Shown here piece after piece: positions 50,634-59,861 of a DNA stretch of 64,000 bases (positions within the stretch are counted from its first letter, which is position 1; each line of letters begins with the position of its first letter). A program made the translations under genes and the position numbers. Location: contig JAZJZX010000012.1 of NCBI GenBank assembly GCA_040389445.1, positions 1 to 64,000 of the forward strand, read 5' to 3'. Below the pieces are notes generated by a model. That model made no database searches and had not been told where the DNA came from. It saw only the letters and a list, made by a program, of their open reading frames with translations. The stretch is from UBA5189 sp040389445. Lineage in GTDB: Bacteria > Chloroflexota > Limnocylindria > Limnocylindrales > CSP1-4.

Positions 50634-51659
50634 GTGCCCGCAAGCAGGCCACCGTCCATCGCGGCGCCGGGCGCCCTTCGCGGCCGCGACCTCATCAGCG
50701 CGGCGGACCTCGACCCCTCTGAAGTACGGCGTGTCTTCGCGACGGCCGCGGCGCTGAAGGCGGAGTTTGCACAGGGCCGGCACCACGCCCGGCCGATGCT
50801 GGTCCGCCGGACCGTGGCGATGCTGTTCGAACGGCCGTCCCTGCGTACCCGCGTGACGTTCGAGGCGGGCATGGTGCAACTCGGCGGAGCGGCGATCCAG
50901 TTGACATCGGGCGGCGTCGGCTGGGGCGTTCGCGAATCGATCGCCGACGTCGCGCGCAACCTCGAGGGGTTCGTCGATGCCATCGTCATTCGCACGGGTC
51001 TGCACGAGGTCGCCGTGGAATTCGCGGATCGAGCATCGATCCCCGTGATCAATGCGCTGACGCTTCACGAGCACCCGTGTCAGGCCCTGGCCGACGTGTT
51101 CACGATCCAGGAGGCCTTCGGAGCGCTCGAGGGACGGGTTGTCGCGTTCGTCGGGGACGGGAACAACGTGTTCCACTCACTCGCACTCGTGCTGGCGGGT
51201 CAGGGTGCAACCGTGCGCCTTGCCCATCCGCCCGGATACGCGCCAGATCCGACCGTCGTGGCGGCGGCGACTCGCATCGCCGCCCACAACGGCGGTCACG
51301 TCGAAATCGGCCACGATCCGCGGAGCACCGTCAGCGGTGCCGACATCATCTATACGGACGCGTGGACGTCGATGGGCCAGGAATCCGAGGCCGAGGTGCG
51401 ACGAGCGGTGTTCGCCGCATATCAGGTCAATCGCGGCCTCATCGATGTCGCCGGACCGTCGGTCCGGGTGATGCATTGCCTTCCGGCGCATCGGGATGAA
51501 GAGATCACCTCCGAGGTGATGGACGGCCCGCAGAGCCTGATTTTTGCGCAGTCGGAGAACCGCCTTCACGTCCAGAAGGGTCTGCTGGTCGAGCTGCTGG
51601 CACCGCCGAGTGATCCTGAGATCGCCGAGGTCGACCCAGGGACGAGCGACGCGCCATGA
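50634..51659 (+). CDS. argF: Ornithine carbamoyltransferase
   Basis: The 341-aa enzyme makes citrulline from ornithine and carbamoyl phosphate. Carbamoyl-phosphate residues are in RPSLRTRVTFE (Ser69-Leu-Arg-Thr-Arg) and HEHPCQALAD; ornithine-side motifs are DAWTSMGQE and the OTC-specific HCLPAH near residue 280, which separates it from aspartate carbamoyltransferase and other family members. GTG at 50634; the first 14 residues are not conserved and the start could be later. No other arginine gene is in the window. The stop overlaps the next gene (ATGA). Confidence 0.93.
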   Translation: MPASRPPSIAAPGALRGRDLISAADLDPSEVRRVFATAAALKAEFAQGRHHARPMLVRRTVAMLFERPSLRTRVTFEAGMVQLGGAAIQLTSGGVGWGVRESIADVARNLEGFVDAIVIRTGLHEVAVEFADRASIPVINALTLHEHPCQALADVFTIQEAFGALEGRVVAFVGDGNNVFHSLALVLAGQGATVRLAHPPGYAPDPTVVAAATRIAAHNGGHVEIGHDPRSTVSGADIIYTDAWTSMGQESEAEVRRAVFAAYQVNRGLIDVAGPSVRVMHCLPAHRDEEITSEVMDGPQSLIFAQSENRLHVQKGLLVELLAPPSDPEIAEVDPGTSDAP

Positions 51660-52588
51660 GCCGGATCCTCTTCGAGCAATACAAGGATGCACTCCGGCGG
51701 GGCCATGTCGCGGCTGCGCGCGGCCGTCTCGAGGCGGCGGTGACGTGGTACGAGGCCGCCGTGGCGATCGCTCCCGACAGGGCGCTGCCCTATACGAGTC
51801 TCGGCGACGTCCTGATCCGCCTCGGTCGCCACGATGCAGCTGAACGCGCCTACGGTGCCGCCCTCCGGCGATCCCCGGAAGACGAGACCGCGCTCAGGGG
51901 ACGCGCAACGGTCCTGCTGGGACTGCATCGTCCGCTGGATGCCGCCCTGGACCTCGAGCGACTCGCGGAGGTCCTCGAACACGCCGGGCGACTCCCCGAA
52001 GCGTGCGATGCCGCCTGTGCGGCCCTGGATATCGCCGAATCACGACCGCGTCGCGAGGCCCTGGAGCGGATCGCCGGTCAGCTCTCCGAGCTCGCAGGCG
52101 ACCCGGGTGCCGCCGACGCCCTCGTCCGGGCGACACGGTATCTGGGATCGCCGGGAACCCACGCTGCGGGCCTGATCGGCGATGGAGCGGGGGAGGGGTC
52201 GGCCACGACCATCGAGGCACCGATCGATGCCGTCGGTGCGCGGGTCGAGGCGGAGGTCCTGCTCGCGGCCGGCAACACATCCTCGGCTCGGGCGCTCTTG
52301 CTGTCGATCGCGGTCGCCGAACGCGAGGCCGGGCGACTCGACGCCGCGCTGGACGCGTGCCTGATCATGCTGACCATCGACCCGGCCGATTCGGCCGTCC
52401 AACTCGAATTGGCCGCGAACCAGGCGGCCAGAGGCTGGACCGGGCTGGCCCGCGAGAAGGTGCTGCTGCTTCGCCGGCTTGCCGAACTTGACGCGAACGA
52501 AGCCGACGCGGCGGCGATCGATGCGTTCACTCGCCACCATGGACTGGGACCGTCCCGCGAAGGCTCGGGATCTCTAACACGGGCATGA
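51656..52588 (+). CDS. TPR-repeat protein of unknown function
   Basis: The 310-aa soluble protein is nearly all helical, with tetratricopeptide repeats. Clear repeats lie at about 20-85 (RLEAAVTWYEAAVAIAPDRA, LIRLGRHDAAERAYGAALRR), and weaker ones follow to about 285. Residues about 175-195 form a Gly/Ala/Thr linker. It probably serves as a protein-interaction scaffold. The start overlaps the argF stop by 4 nt, yet no link with arginine synthesis is evident. It has no signal peptide or membrane segment. Confidence 0.8.
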   Translation: MSRILFEQYKDALRRGHVAAARGRLEAAVTWYEAAVAIAPDRALPYTSLGDVLIRLGRHDAAERAYGAALRRSPEDETALRGRATVLLGLHRPLDAALDLERLAEVLEHAGRLPEACDAACAALDIAESRPRREALERIAGQLSELAGDPGAADALVRATRYLGSPGTHAAGLIGDGAGEGSATTIEAPIDAVGARVEAEVLLAAGNTSSARALLLSIAVAEREAGRLDAALDACLIMLTIDPADSAVQLELAANQAARGWTGLAREKVLLLRRLAELDANEADAAAIDAFTRHHGLGPSREGSGSLTRA

Positions 52589-52662
52589 CCGACTGTCGCC
52601 GGCCGAGGCCCTGACCTCCCGGAACCAGTCCTCGCGGGAGCCCGGGAATCCGCCTGTCGCGA

Positions 52663-52671
52663 TGCTACACT
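52663..52671 (+). promoter_or_regulatory. putative extended -10 promoter of cdaA (leaderless)
   Basis: TGCTACACT, identical to the str operon extended -10, has its hexamer at 52666-52671. The ATG of cdaA is 9 nt downstream, so the mRNA would have essentially no leader. No -35 match is visible. Confidence 0.55.
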
Positions 52672-52680
52672 CGCGGAACG

Positions 52681-53721
52681 ATGCCGCAGGTCCTCGCGTC
52701 GATCCTCGATCAGGTTCGACCAACGACATTGCTCGACATCGGGATCACCGCGCTCCTGATCTACTGGCTGTTCAGCCTGATCCGAGGAACCCGCGCGGTG
52801 CGCCTTGTGATCGGCGTGAGCGTGTTGTTCGTCGTCTACTTCGCCGCGCAGGCGCTCACGCTGCGGCTCCTGACCCAGATCCTGCAGGCCGGAGCCGTCG
52901 TCGGCCTGTTTGCCCTGGTCGTCGTCTTCCAGCCCGAGCTCCGGCGAGCGCTTGAGCGCATCGGCCGGGTGGGTTCGCTCGCCTGGCTGTTTCCCAGTGA
53001 GAACGCGGCTGCGGAACACGTGGCGGCCGTGGTCGCGCGGACGGCCTCGCTCCTCTCGCGCGATGGACACGGCGCCCTGATCGTGCTCGAGCGCGACACC
53101 GGCCTCGAGGAGATCGCCGAATCGGGCGTCATGATCCACGGGGACCTGTCCGTGGACCTGCTCAGGACCATCTTCATGCCGCGGACAGAGCTGCACGATG
53201 GGGCGGTGATCGTGCGCGGCTCCGCGATCCTTGCGGCAGGCGCCTTGCTGCCGTTGACCGAGACGACCGTGCCCACGGAACGCTTCGGTACGCGCCACCG
53301 TGCGGCGCTCGGGATCACCGAGCAGACCGATGCGGTGGTCGTGGTCGTGTCCGAGGAGAACGGACAGATCAGCCTGATCGAGCGGGCCCGGATCGTTCGA
53401 AACCTCAACGAGATGCAGCTTGCACGGGCGATTCGCGGCCTCCTGGATCCTGCCGCCGACGGCACGCGCCGACGCATTCCGGGTACCCACCGCGTGACGT
53501 CGGCACCATCGCTGGCCGGGATCGGGCGTTTCGTGCTGGGAAAGGACGATGTGCGGCGCCCCGGCGACGGGTCCATGCCGCCTGCGCCCGCGACTGCGCC
53601 ACTGTCCGAGCGCGGCTTGGGTGTCGAATCTGGCACAGGCGCCGGCGGGGATGGGCCGTCGTCGCCGGTCGCCCCCGGGGGCCCGGCCGGGAGCTCCGAA
53701 GGTGACGGGACCGAGCCGTGA
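52681..53721 (+). CDS. cdaA: Diadenylate cyclase CdaA
   Basis: The 346-aa enzyme makes c-di-AMP from two ATP. Three transmembrane helices (about 18-34, 40-58, 68-84) precede the DAC domain (about 105-245), which has both catalytic motifs: DGA (173-175, in ELHDGAVIV) and RHR (205-207, in GTRHRAALG). This is the CdaA architecture, not DisA. About 95 residues after the DAC domain are Gly/Pro/Ser-rich and disordered, absent from the B. subtilis protein (273 aa). The GTG of cdaR overlaps the stop by 4 nt. In Firmicutes CdaA is regulated by CdaR and by GlmM, both encoded next here. Confidence 0.95.
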   Translation: MPQVLASILDQVRPTTLLDIGITALLIYWLFSLIRGTRAVRLVIGVSVLFVVYFAAQALTLRLLTQILQAGAVVGLFALVVVFQPELRRALERIGRVGSLAWLFPSENAAAEHVAAVVARTASLLSRDGHGALIVLERDTGLEEIAESGVMIHGDLSVDLLRTIFMPRTELHDGAVIVRGSAILAAGALLPLTETTVPTERFGTRHRAALGITEQTDAVVVVVSEENGQISLIERARIVRNLNEMQLARAIRGLLDPAADGTRRRIPGTHRVTSAPSLAGIGRFVLGKDDVRRPGDGSMPPAPATAPLSERGLGVESGTGAGGDGPSSPVAPGGPAGSSEGDGTEP

Positions 53722-54947
53722 GGCGCGCCGTCCGACTGGTGTTCCATAACTGGCCGCTCAAGCTCGGTGCCGTGGCCCTGGCGACGCTGCTCTACGTCGG
53801 CCTGATCGTGTCGTCGAGCGCCCGGTTCTTCGAGGGAGCCGTCCCGATCGAGACGACCGGACTGTCGTCGACCGTGACCATCCTGTCAGATCTCGGGGCC
53901 GTGCGCCGCATTCGCTATCTGGCACCCGACGACCTCGGGCTGCGACTGGACAGCTCGAGCTTCCGGGCCGTCGTCGACCTGTCAACGGAGGCTCCGACCG
54001 GCGGTCGGACGTCCGTCGCCGTCCGGGTCACGGCCGTCGATCCCCGGATCCAGGTGCTCGACTACGAGCCGCGCCAGATCACCGTCCAGATCGATGCGGT
54101 GATTACCCGGACGGTTCCCATACGGGCGGTCCTCGGGCCCGTCCCGACCGGCCTCGATCTCGGGGAGCCGGTCCTGTCGGCGACCGAGACGACCGTGACC
54201 GGGGCGGCCTCGATCGTGGCCCGGGTGGCCGAGGCGCAGGCGCGGATGAACGTGGACGCGTCCGGCATCGACATCAATCGCACGGTTGATCTCATGGCGG
54301 TCGACGCCGCCGGCGAGCCCCTGCACCAGGTGGACCTCGATCCGGGCAATGTCCGCGTGCGCCTCGCCATCTTCACGGATCGGCAGACGCGATCGCTTCC
54401 GGTTCGTCCGGTGGTCGTCGGGAACCCCGCCGTCGGGTTTGAGGTCGCTTCGCTCAGCGTCAATCCTCTCGTCGTCAGTGTCGAGGGCGACATCGACAAC
54501 ATCGCGCCGCTCGAATTCGCCGACACCGCACCCGTCACCATCACCGGGGCGTCCTCGGATGTGACCGTCGATATCCCGCTCCAGCTCCCGGATGGCGTCC
54601 AGGCCCCGAACGTGGCCTCGGTTCGCGTGACCGTGAAGCTGCGGCCGGTCACGGCCACCCGAACGTTCAGCGCCGGACTCATCCTTGCCGGCGCCCGGGC
54701 GGATCGCGCCTATGCCCTGTCCATCGATCGCGTGCTCGTCACGATCGGCGGGTCCGTTGCCGACCTGGACCGCCTGTCGGGATCCACCGTCGTTCTCACC
54801 CTCGACGTGTCGGGCCTGGACGTCGGTGAGCATCAGGTCACCGCCACGGCAAACCTGGTGACGGGTCTCACCCTCGTCGGCGCGAGTCCCAACCCGATCA
54901 CGGTGACGATTACCATCGGACCGTCGGGCCCGGGCGCCATACCCTGA
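53718..54947 (+). CDS. cdaR: YbbR-domain protein, CdaA regulator CdaR
   Basis: The 409-aa protein has an N-terminal signal-anchor helix (about 15-34, ending VGLIVSSSARFFEG) followed by four YbbR-like beta repeats (about 37-120, 125-205, 210-295, 300-400) on the outer side of the membrane. Repeats carry segments such as VPIRAVLGPVPTGLDLGEPV and LPVRPVVVGNPAVGFEVASL. In Firmicutes CdaR binds CdaA and modulates c-di-AMP output. GTG at 53718 overlaps cdaA. glmM starts 39 nt downstream. Confidence 0.92.
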   Translation: MRRAVRLVFHNWPLKLGAVALATLLYVGLIVSSSARFFEGAVPIETTGLSSTVTILSDLGAVRRIRYLAPDDLGLRLDSSSFRAVVDLSTEAPTGGRTSVAVRVTAVDPRIQVLDYEPRQITVQIDAVITRTVPIRAVLGPVPTGLDLGEPVLSATETTVTGAASIVARVAEAQARMNVDASGIDINRTVDLMAVDAAGEPLHQVDLDPGNVRVRLAIFTDRQTRSLPVRPVVVGNPAVGFEVASLSVNPLVVSVEGDIDNIAPLEFADTAPVTITGASSDVTVDIPLQLPDGVQAPNVASVRVTVKLRPVTATRTFSAGLILAGARADRAYALSIDRVLVTIGGSVADLDRLSGSTVVLTLDVSGLDVGEHQVTATANLVTGLTLVGASPNPITVTITIGPSGPGAIP

Positions 54948-54986
54948 CCCTCGTCACGACGCAGCGTTGAGGAGATACCCAGGACC

Positions 54987-56321
54987 GTGCCCCGACTCTT
55001 TGGCACCGACGGCATTCGTGGCGTCGCCAACATCGACCTCAAACCAACGACCGCCTATGCGCTCGGGCGCGCGACGGCCCATCGTCTCGCCGGGGGACGC
55101 GGGGCGATCGTCGTCGGGCAGGACACCCGACGCTCCGGTGACCTGTTCGTCGCCGCGATCACGGCCGGCGCAACGAGCCTCGGTACCGATGTCCATCAGG
55201 TCGGCGTGGTTCCCACCCCGGCGCTGGCGTTCCTGGCCGGGACCGGCGAGTACGCAGCCGGGATCATGGTGTCGGCATCGCACAATCCGGCGGCCGACAA
55301 CGGACTGAAGGTGCTGGATCGGCACGGCCTGAAACTGGATGACCCGGTCGAGGATGAACTCGAGCAGCTCATCTGGCGGACCGAGGAACTCGGCGGAGTC
55401 GGCAACGACGATCTCGGCATCACCATCGATGCGCGGGATCGGGTGGCGGCCTATACCGAAGCGCGGCTGCGCCTCGCCGCCACGGTCGGTCGCACGGGAT
55501 TGCGGATCGTGCTGGACGCGGCGAATGGGTCCGGGGGGGCGTTTGCGCCCGGCATCCTGATGGCGACCGGCGCCCGGGTCGAGGTCATCAACGCGGCGCC
55601 GGACGGCACCAATATCAATCGCGGTTGCGGCGCCACCGAGCCCGCTGGCCTGGCCGCCATCGTGGCCGGGCACGGTGCGGACATCGGCTTTGCCCTCGAC
55701 GGCGACGCTGATCGGCTCATTGCCGTCGATCACACGGGCCGGGTCGTCGACGGAGATCAGGTTCTCGGAATTCTCGCCCTCGAGCGTCTCGGCAGGGACG
55801 CGCTGGCGGGTCGGACCCTCGTGGTTTCGGTGCTCTCGAACGGCGGTCTGCAGCAGGCGGTGGAACGTGCCGGCGGGACGGTGGTCCGGACCCCGGTTGG
55901 GGACAAGTACATCCTCGAGGGCATGCAGGTCGCCGGGGCCGGTCTGGGCGGGGAGAAGAGCGGACACGTGATCATCGCGGACCACACGACGTCAGGGGAC
56001 GGGATCGTGACCGCCCTTGAGGTGCTCCGTGTGATGATCGCGACCGGCCGCTCCCTGGCCGACCTCGCCGCCGAGATCGAGCTCCTGCCCCAGCAACAGC
56101 GGGCCGTCCCGGTGCGTCACAAGGATCAGTGGGAGGGGGACCCGACCATGCAGCGCGCCATCGCGACGGCGCGCGAGCGTCTCGGCGAAGACGGCCGGAT
56201 CCTCATCCGGCCGTCCGGGACCGAACCCGCCCTTCGGGTGATGGTCGAGGGTCCGGACGCGGCGATCGTCTCGGAACTGGCCGACGCGTTGGCGGCCGTC
56301 GCGGCCGAGCGGCTACACTGA
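54987..56321 (+). CDS. glmM: Phosphoglucosamine mutase
   Basis: The 444-aa enzyme converts glucosamine-6-P to glucosamine-1-P for UDP-GlcNAc. The phospho-serine loop SASHNP (Ser98), metal loop DGDADR near 236, sugar loop GEKSGH near 320 and phosphate loop RPSGTEP near 410 are all present, so it is expected to be active. GTG at 54987 with GAGGAG about 13 nt upstream. It is third in the cdaA-cdaR-glmM order known from Firmicutes. The stop codon overlaps a -10-like TACACT that may drive glmS. Confidence 0.97.
   Translation: MPRLFGTDGIRGVANIDLKPTTAYALGRATAHRLAGGRGAIVVGQDTRRSGDLFVAAITAGATSLGTDVHQVGVVPTPALAFLAGTGEYAAGIMVSASHNPAADNGLKVLDRHGLKLDDPVEDELEQLIWRTEELGGVGNDDLGITIDARDRVAAYTEARLRLAATVGRTGLRIVLDAANGSGGAFAPGILMATGARVEVINAAPDGTNINRGCGATEPAGLAAIVAGHGADIGFALDGDADRLIAVDHTGRVVDGDQVLGILALERLGRDALAGRTLVVSVLSNGGLQQAVERAGGTVVRTPVGDKYILEGMQVAGAGLGGEKSGHVIIADHTTSGDGIVTALEVLRVMIATGRSLADLAAEIELLPQQQRAVPVRHKDQWEGDPTMQRAIATARERLGEDGRILIRPSGTEPALRVMVEGPDAAIVSELADALAAVAAERLH
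56289..56319 (+). promoter_or_regulatory. putative promoter of glmS inside the end of glmM
   Basis: TTGGCG (56289-56294), a 19-bp spacer and GGC-TACACT with the hexamer at 56314-56319, which overlaps the glmM stop. The leader to glmS would be about 70 nt and contains a small hairpin GCGCTCGGC/GCCGGCGC (56351-56370). It is far too short to be a glmS ribozyme. Confidence 0.4.
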
Positions 56322-56395
56322 CCGAGGTGCCCATCCCAACGAGCGAGTCAGCGCTCGGCAATGCCGGCGCGTACAGACTGAGGACTTGATCACGG

Positions 56396-58228
56396 ATGTG
56401 CGGCATCGTCGGTTACACCGGGCCCCGCGAGGCCGGTCCCATTCTCATGGAGGGGCTCCGCCGCCTCGAGTACCGCGGGTATGACTCCGCCGGGATCGCC
56501 CTGGTCGATGAGGAAGGCGTCCTCTTCGTCGAGAAGAAGGCCGGCAAGCTCGCCAATCTCACCACGGCGCTCGTCGATCGAACGCCCCACGCGGCCATGG
56601 GTCTCGCACACACACGCTGGGCGACCCATGGACGACCGAATGACCTCAACGCTCATCCCCACATGGACTGTACCGGCAAGATCACGGTCATCCACAACGG
56701 GATCATCGAGAATTTCCGCGAACTCCGGGACGGTCTCGAGGCCCGCGGCCATCGCCTCGACTCGGAAACAGATACCGAGGCCCTCGCCCACCTGGTGGAG
56801 GAGGCATATGAAGGCGATCTCGCGGACGCCGTCCGGGCAATGCTTCGCCGGGTCGAGGGCGCGTACGCCATCGTGGTGATGCATCGTGAGGAGCGCGGCC
56901 GCCTCGTTGGAGCTCGCCAGGACGTGCCCCTGATCGTCGGACTGAATGGTGAGGAATCGTTCATCGCCAGTGACGTTGCGGCGATCCTCGCCCATACGAA
57001 CCGCGTCATCTTTCTCGAGGAGGGTGACGTCGCCGACGTGCGACCGACGGGCGTTCTGGTCACCGACATCCATGGCACCCTGCGGGAACGCACCGAGACC
57101 CTGATCGACTGGTCGCCTGAGGTGGCCGAAAAGGGCGGGTTTGAGCATTTCATGCTCAAGGAGATCCACGAGCAGCCGACCGCGCTCCGGCAGGCGCTCG
57201 CCGGTCGCGTCGGTCGCGACCACCGCATTCACGTGCCGGAGGTCGACGCATTGCTGCCGGTCCTCCGTGGAATCACCCGGATCGAGCTGGTGGCCTGCGG
57301 CACGGCCTCCTACGCCGCCCAGGTCGGCGCTTCGGCCCTCGAGGCGTGGACCGGGTTGCCGGCCCGCGTGACCGTCGGGTCCGAGTTCCGCTACAACCCG
57401 CCGCCGCTCGACGCCAGCACGCTCGTGATCGCCGTGACCCAGTCGGGCGAGACGGCCGACACGATCGCTCCGACCCGGCTCGCCCGTGAACGCGGCTGCA
57501 CGATCATCGCCGTGACCAACACGGTCGGGTCCGCGATCACCCGCGAGGCCGATGCCGTGCTGTTCCTGCAGGCCGGGCCCGAGATCGCGGTCGCGGCTTC
57601 CAAGACATTCGTGACCCAGGTCACGACGCTCGTCGTGCTCGCGGCAGCAATCGGACGGCTCCGGGAGACGATGTCCGAGGCGGCCGAGATCGAACTCGCC
57701 CACGCCTTGCGTGCCCTCCCGGATGCGGCACAACGAGCCCTCGACGCCAATGCGTCGCGCTCCCGCGACCTGGCGCGCCAATACGTGAACTCGCGAGGGT
57801 TCATGTTTGTCGGTCGTGGCGCGACGTACCCGGCGGCACTCGAAGGCGCGCTGAAGCTGAAGGAGATCAGCTACGTGCATGCCGAGGGCTACGCCGCCGG
57901 CGAGCTGAAGCATGGTCCGATCTCGCTCCTCGACGCCGAGTGTCCGCTCGTCGCGATCGCGACGAAGTCGTCCACCTACGACAAGCTGATCAGCAACGTG
58001 ATGGAAGGCCGCGCCAGGGACGCTCGAGTGATCGCCGTCGCGACCGAGGGTGACGCGCAGATCGAGCGGTTTGCGGACTACGTCGCCTGGGTGCCCGCGA
58101 CCCACGAATCGATTTCGTCGGTCCTGGCGATCATCCCCCTCCAGCTGTTCGCCTATCACATGGCGATCGCGCGTGGCACGGATGTCGACCAGCCACGCAA
58201 CCTGGCGAAGTCAGTAACGGTCGAGTAG
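56396..58228 (+). CDS. glmS: Glutamine-fructose-6-phosphate aminotransferase (isomerising)
   Basis: The 610-aa enzyme makes glucosamine-6-P from fructose-6-P and glutamine, the first step to UDP-GlcNAc. Cys2 (MCGIVGYTG) is the glutaminase nucleophile; HTRWATHGRPNDLNAHPH belongs to that domain. Two SIS domains (about 290-420 and 460-595) include ACGTASYAAQVG and TQSGETADT, and the C-terminal DQPRNLAKSVTVE is the sugar-isomerase end. Placed directly after glmM, it makes the product that GlmM uses. Confidence 0.98.
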   Translation: MCGIVGYTGPREAGPILMEGLRRLEYRGYDSAGIALVDEEGVLFVEKKAGKLANLTTALVDRTPHAAMGLAHTRWATHGRPNDLNAHPHMDCTGKITVIHNGIIENFRELRDGLEARGHRLDSETDTEALAHLVEEAYEGDLADAVRAMLRRVEGAYAIVVMHREERGRLVGARQDVPLIVGLNGEESFIASDVAAILAHTNRVIFLEEGDVADVRPTGVLVTDIHGTLRERTETLIDWSPEVAEKGGFEHFMLKEIHEQPTALRQALAGRVGRDHRIHVPEVDALLPVLRGITRIELVACGTASYAAQVGASALEAWTGLPARVTVGSEFRYNPPPLDASTLVIAVTQSGETADTIAPTRLARERGCTIIAVTNTVGSAITREADAVLFLQAGPEIAVAASKTFVTQVTTLVVLAAAIGRLRETMSEAAEIELAHALRALPDAAQRALDANASRSRDLARQYVNSRGFMFVGRGATYPAALEGALKLKEISYVHAEGYAAGELKHGPISLLDAECPLVAIATKSSTYDKLISNVMEGRARDARVIAVATEGDAQIERFADYVAWVPATHESISSVLAIIPLQLFAYHMAIARGTDVDQPRNLAKSVTVE

Positions 58229-58237
58229 GCATCCCGG

Positions 58238-58798
58238 ATGCCTGATATCGGCGAGCGCGAAGCGCAGGATGACGCGATGGTGCCCGGCGTCGTCCCGATC
58301 GGGACGACGGAGCTGGGTATCGACATCATCAAGGTCGAGCGGATTCGCCAATCGCTCGCACGATTTGGGGCGCGCTTCAGCGGCCGCGTTCTGACGTCGG
58401 CTGAACAGCGCTATGTCCGCGATCGTCCCGAGACCTTCGCGGGTCGATGGGCCGCGAAGGAGGCCTGCAGCAAGGTGCTTGGGCTGGGCGTGCGAGGAAT
58501 CGGCTGGAAGGACATCGAGATCGAGCGGCTGCCGACCGGTCAGCCGGCCGTTCGATTGCACGGACGAGCCGCGCGGCGCGCGGCGCAGCTCGGGATGGAA
58601 CGAATCGCGGTCTCGATCTCCCACGAGTCCGACTACGCCGTTGCGATCGCGTTCGGCGTCCGTCGTGCCGGCGGGCGCTACCTCTTCCCTCCGGACATTG
58701 ACGATCGGCTCGACGATCGCGAACGCCAGATTCTTGCCCGGATGGAGCGGATCCGCGCCATGCATGAGGCTTCGCTGGAGGACCCGCCAGGTGGCTGA
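58238..58798 (+). CDS. acpS: Holo-[acyl-carrier-protein] synthase
   Basis: The 186-aa protein transfers phosphopantetheine from CoA to acyl carrier protein. Mg-binding residues lie in ELGIDIIKVERI (Asp29) and RWAAKEACSKVLG; the third signature VSISHESDYAVAIA is near 125. Standard AcpS has about 120-125 aa; here 20 residues precede the domain and about 45 charged residues follow it. ATG at 58238 is 9 nt after glmS. It overlaps nnrD by 8 nt. In B. subtilis acpS likewise lies near alr. Confidence 0.94.
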   Translation: MPDIGEREAQDDAMVPGVVPIGTTELGIDIIKVERIRQSLARFGARFSGRVLTSAEQRYVRDRPETFAGRWAAKEACSKVLGLGVRGIGWKDIEIERLPTGQPAVRLHGRAARRAAQLGMERIAVSISHESDYAVAIAFGVRRAGGRYLFPPDIDDRLDDRERQILARMERIRAMHEASLEDPPGG

Positions 58799-59861
58799 TC
58801 GGCAACTCGGATTTCGTGAGCAGCCCGATCCGACCCGGGCCACCGGGAATGCCGACGCGGATGCCGGCCCGTCGTCGCACGAGCCCGAGGCCCTCGATGA
58901 CCGGATCGCGGCGCGGCTGCTGCCCGACCGACCGGCCCGTGCCCACAAGGGAAGCTTCGGCAAGGTGCTCGTGATCGCCGGATCGCTCGACTACGCAGGG
59001 GCTGCCCTCCTGGTCTGCCGGGCGGCCGGACGCGCCGGCGCCGGGCTGGTGACGCTCGCCGTGCCGGAATCGCTACAACCATTGTTCGCTGCGAAGGTCG
59101 TTGAGGCGACCACGATGGCGCTGCCCGAGGACGACGTCGAAGAGCTGGACCCGGATCCGGCGCTCGCCAGGATCCTCGATCACGAGCATGACGCGATCGT
59201 GCTCGGACCCGGGCTCCGGCCCGGTCTGGCGACGACGGAGCTCGTCCGACAGCTCCTGGGCTCCTGCGGAGAGGCGGTTCCCGCCCCGATCGTGCTCGAC
59301 GCCGAGGCCCTGCGGTCGATGGCAACGCTGGGGTCGTGGTGGACGGATTCGAGTCGACCCGCGGTCCTGACCCCGCACCCGGGGGAGTTCGCCCGTCTCC
59401 GCGCAGGTGAGGGCGGGCAGTCGACGGCGGATGGTGACCTCGCGGGTGACGACACGGCCCGCGTTGCCGCCGCGCGCGACGCCGCCACGCGCTGGAGGCA
59501 CGTCGTGGTCCTGAAGGGGGCAAGGACGGTGATTGCCGACCCGGACGGTCGGGTGTCCGTGGCGCCGTTCGAAAATCCGGCCCTCGCGACGGGTGGTACC
59601 GGCGACGTACTCGCGGGCATCGTGGGGGCGCTGCTGGCCCAGGGCCTGCCGCCCGGCAATGCGGCCCGGCTCGGGGTGTACCTCCATGGGCTGGCCGGGG
59701 ACGCCGTCCGCGAGCGCCTCGGCGACGCGGGTCTCCTCGCGTCGGACCTGTGCGATGCGCTTCCGATGGCACGCAAGCGACTCGCGGTGATCGCGGACCG
59801 CGAGCGCGGCGGCAAGCGCCTCGGGTTCGTGGTCAGGGCTGCCGGCGCGGAGGAATCGTGA
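58791..59861 (+). CDS. nnrD: ADP-dependent NAD(P)H-hydrate dehydratase
   Basis: The 356-aa protein repairs hydrated NAD(P)H (NADHX, NADPHX). It contains only the dehydratase (YjeF C-terminal) domain: KGSFGKVLVIAGSLDYAGAA near 53, TPHPGEFARL near 200, and the nucleotide-binding NPALATGGTGDVLAGIVGAL near 263. No NnrE epimerase domain is fused or adjacent. GTG at 58791 has GGAGG 8 nt upstream and lies inside the end of acpS; the first 40 residues are not conserved. The stop overlaps alr by 4 nt. Confidence 0.93.
   Translation: MADRQLGFREQPDPTRATGNADADAGPSSHEPEALDDRIAARLLPDRPARAHKGSFGKVLVIAGSLDYAGAALLVCRAAGRAGAGLVTLAVPESLQPLFAAKVVEATTMALPEDDVEELDPDPALARILDHEHDAIVLGPGLRPGLATTELVRQLLGSCGEAVPAPIVLDAEALRSMATLGSWWTDSSRPAVLTPHPGEFARLRAGEGGQSTADGDLAGDDTARVAAARDAATRWRHVVVLKGARTVIADPDGRVSVAPFENPALATGGTGDVLAGIVGALLAQGLPPGNAARLGVYLHGLAGDAVRERLGDAGLLASDLCDALPMARKRLAVIADRERGGKRLGFVVRAAGAEES

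Noticed and set aside
56322..56395. glmS ribozyme/riboswitch
   Set aside because: The leader is about 70 nt, too short for the ribozyme, and no core sequence is recognised.
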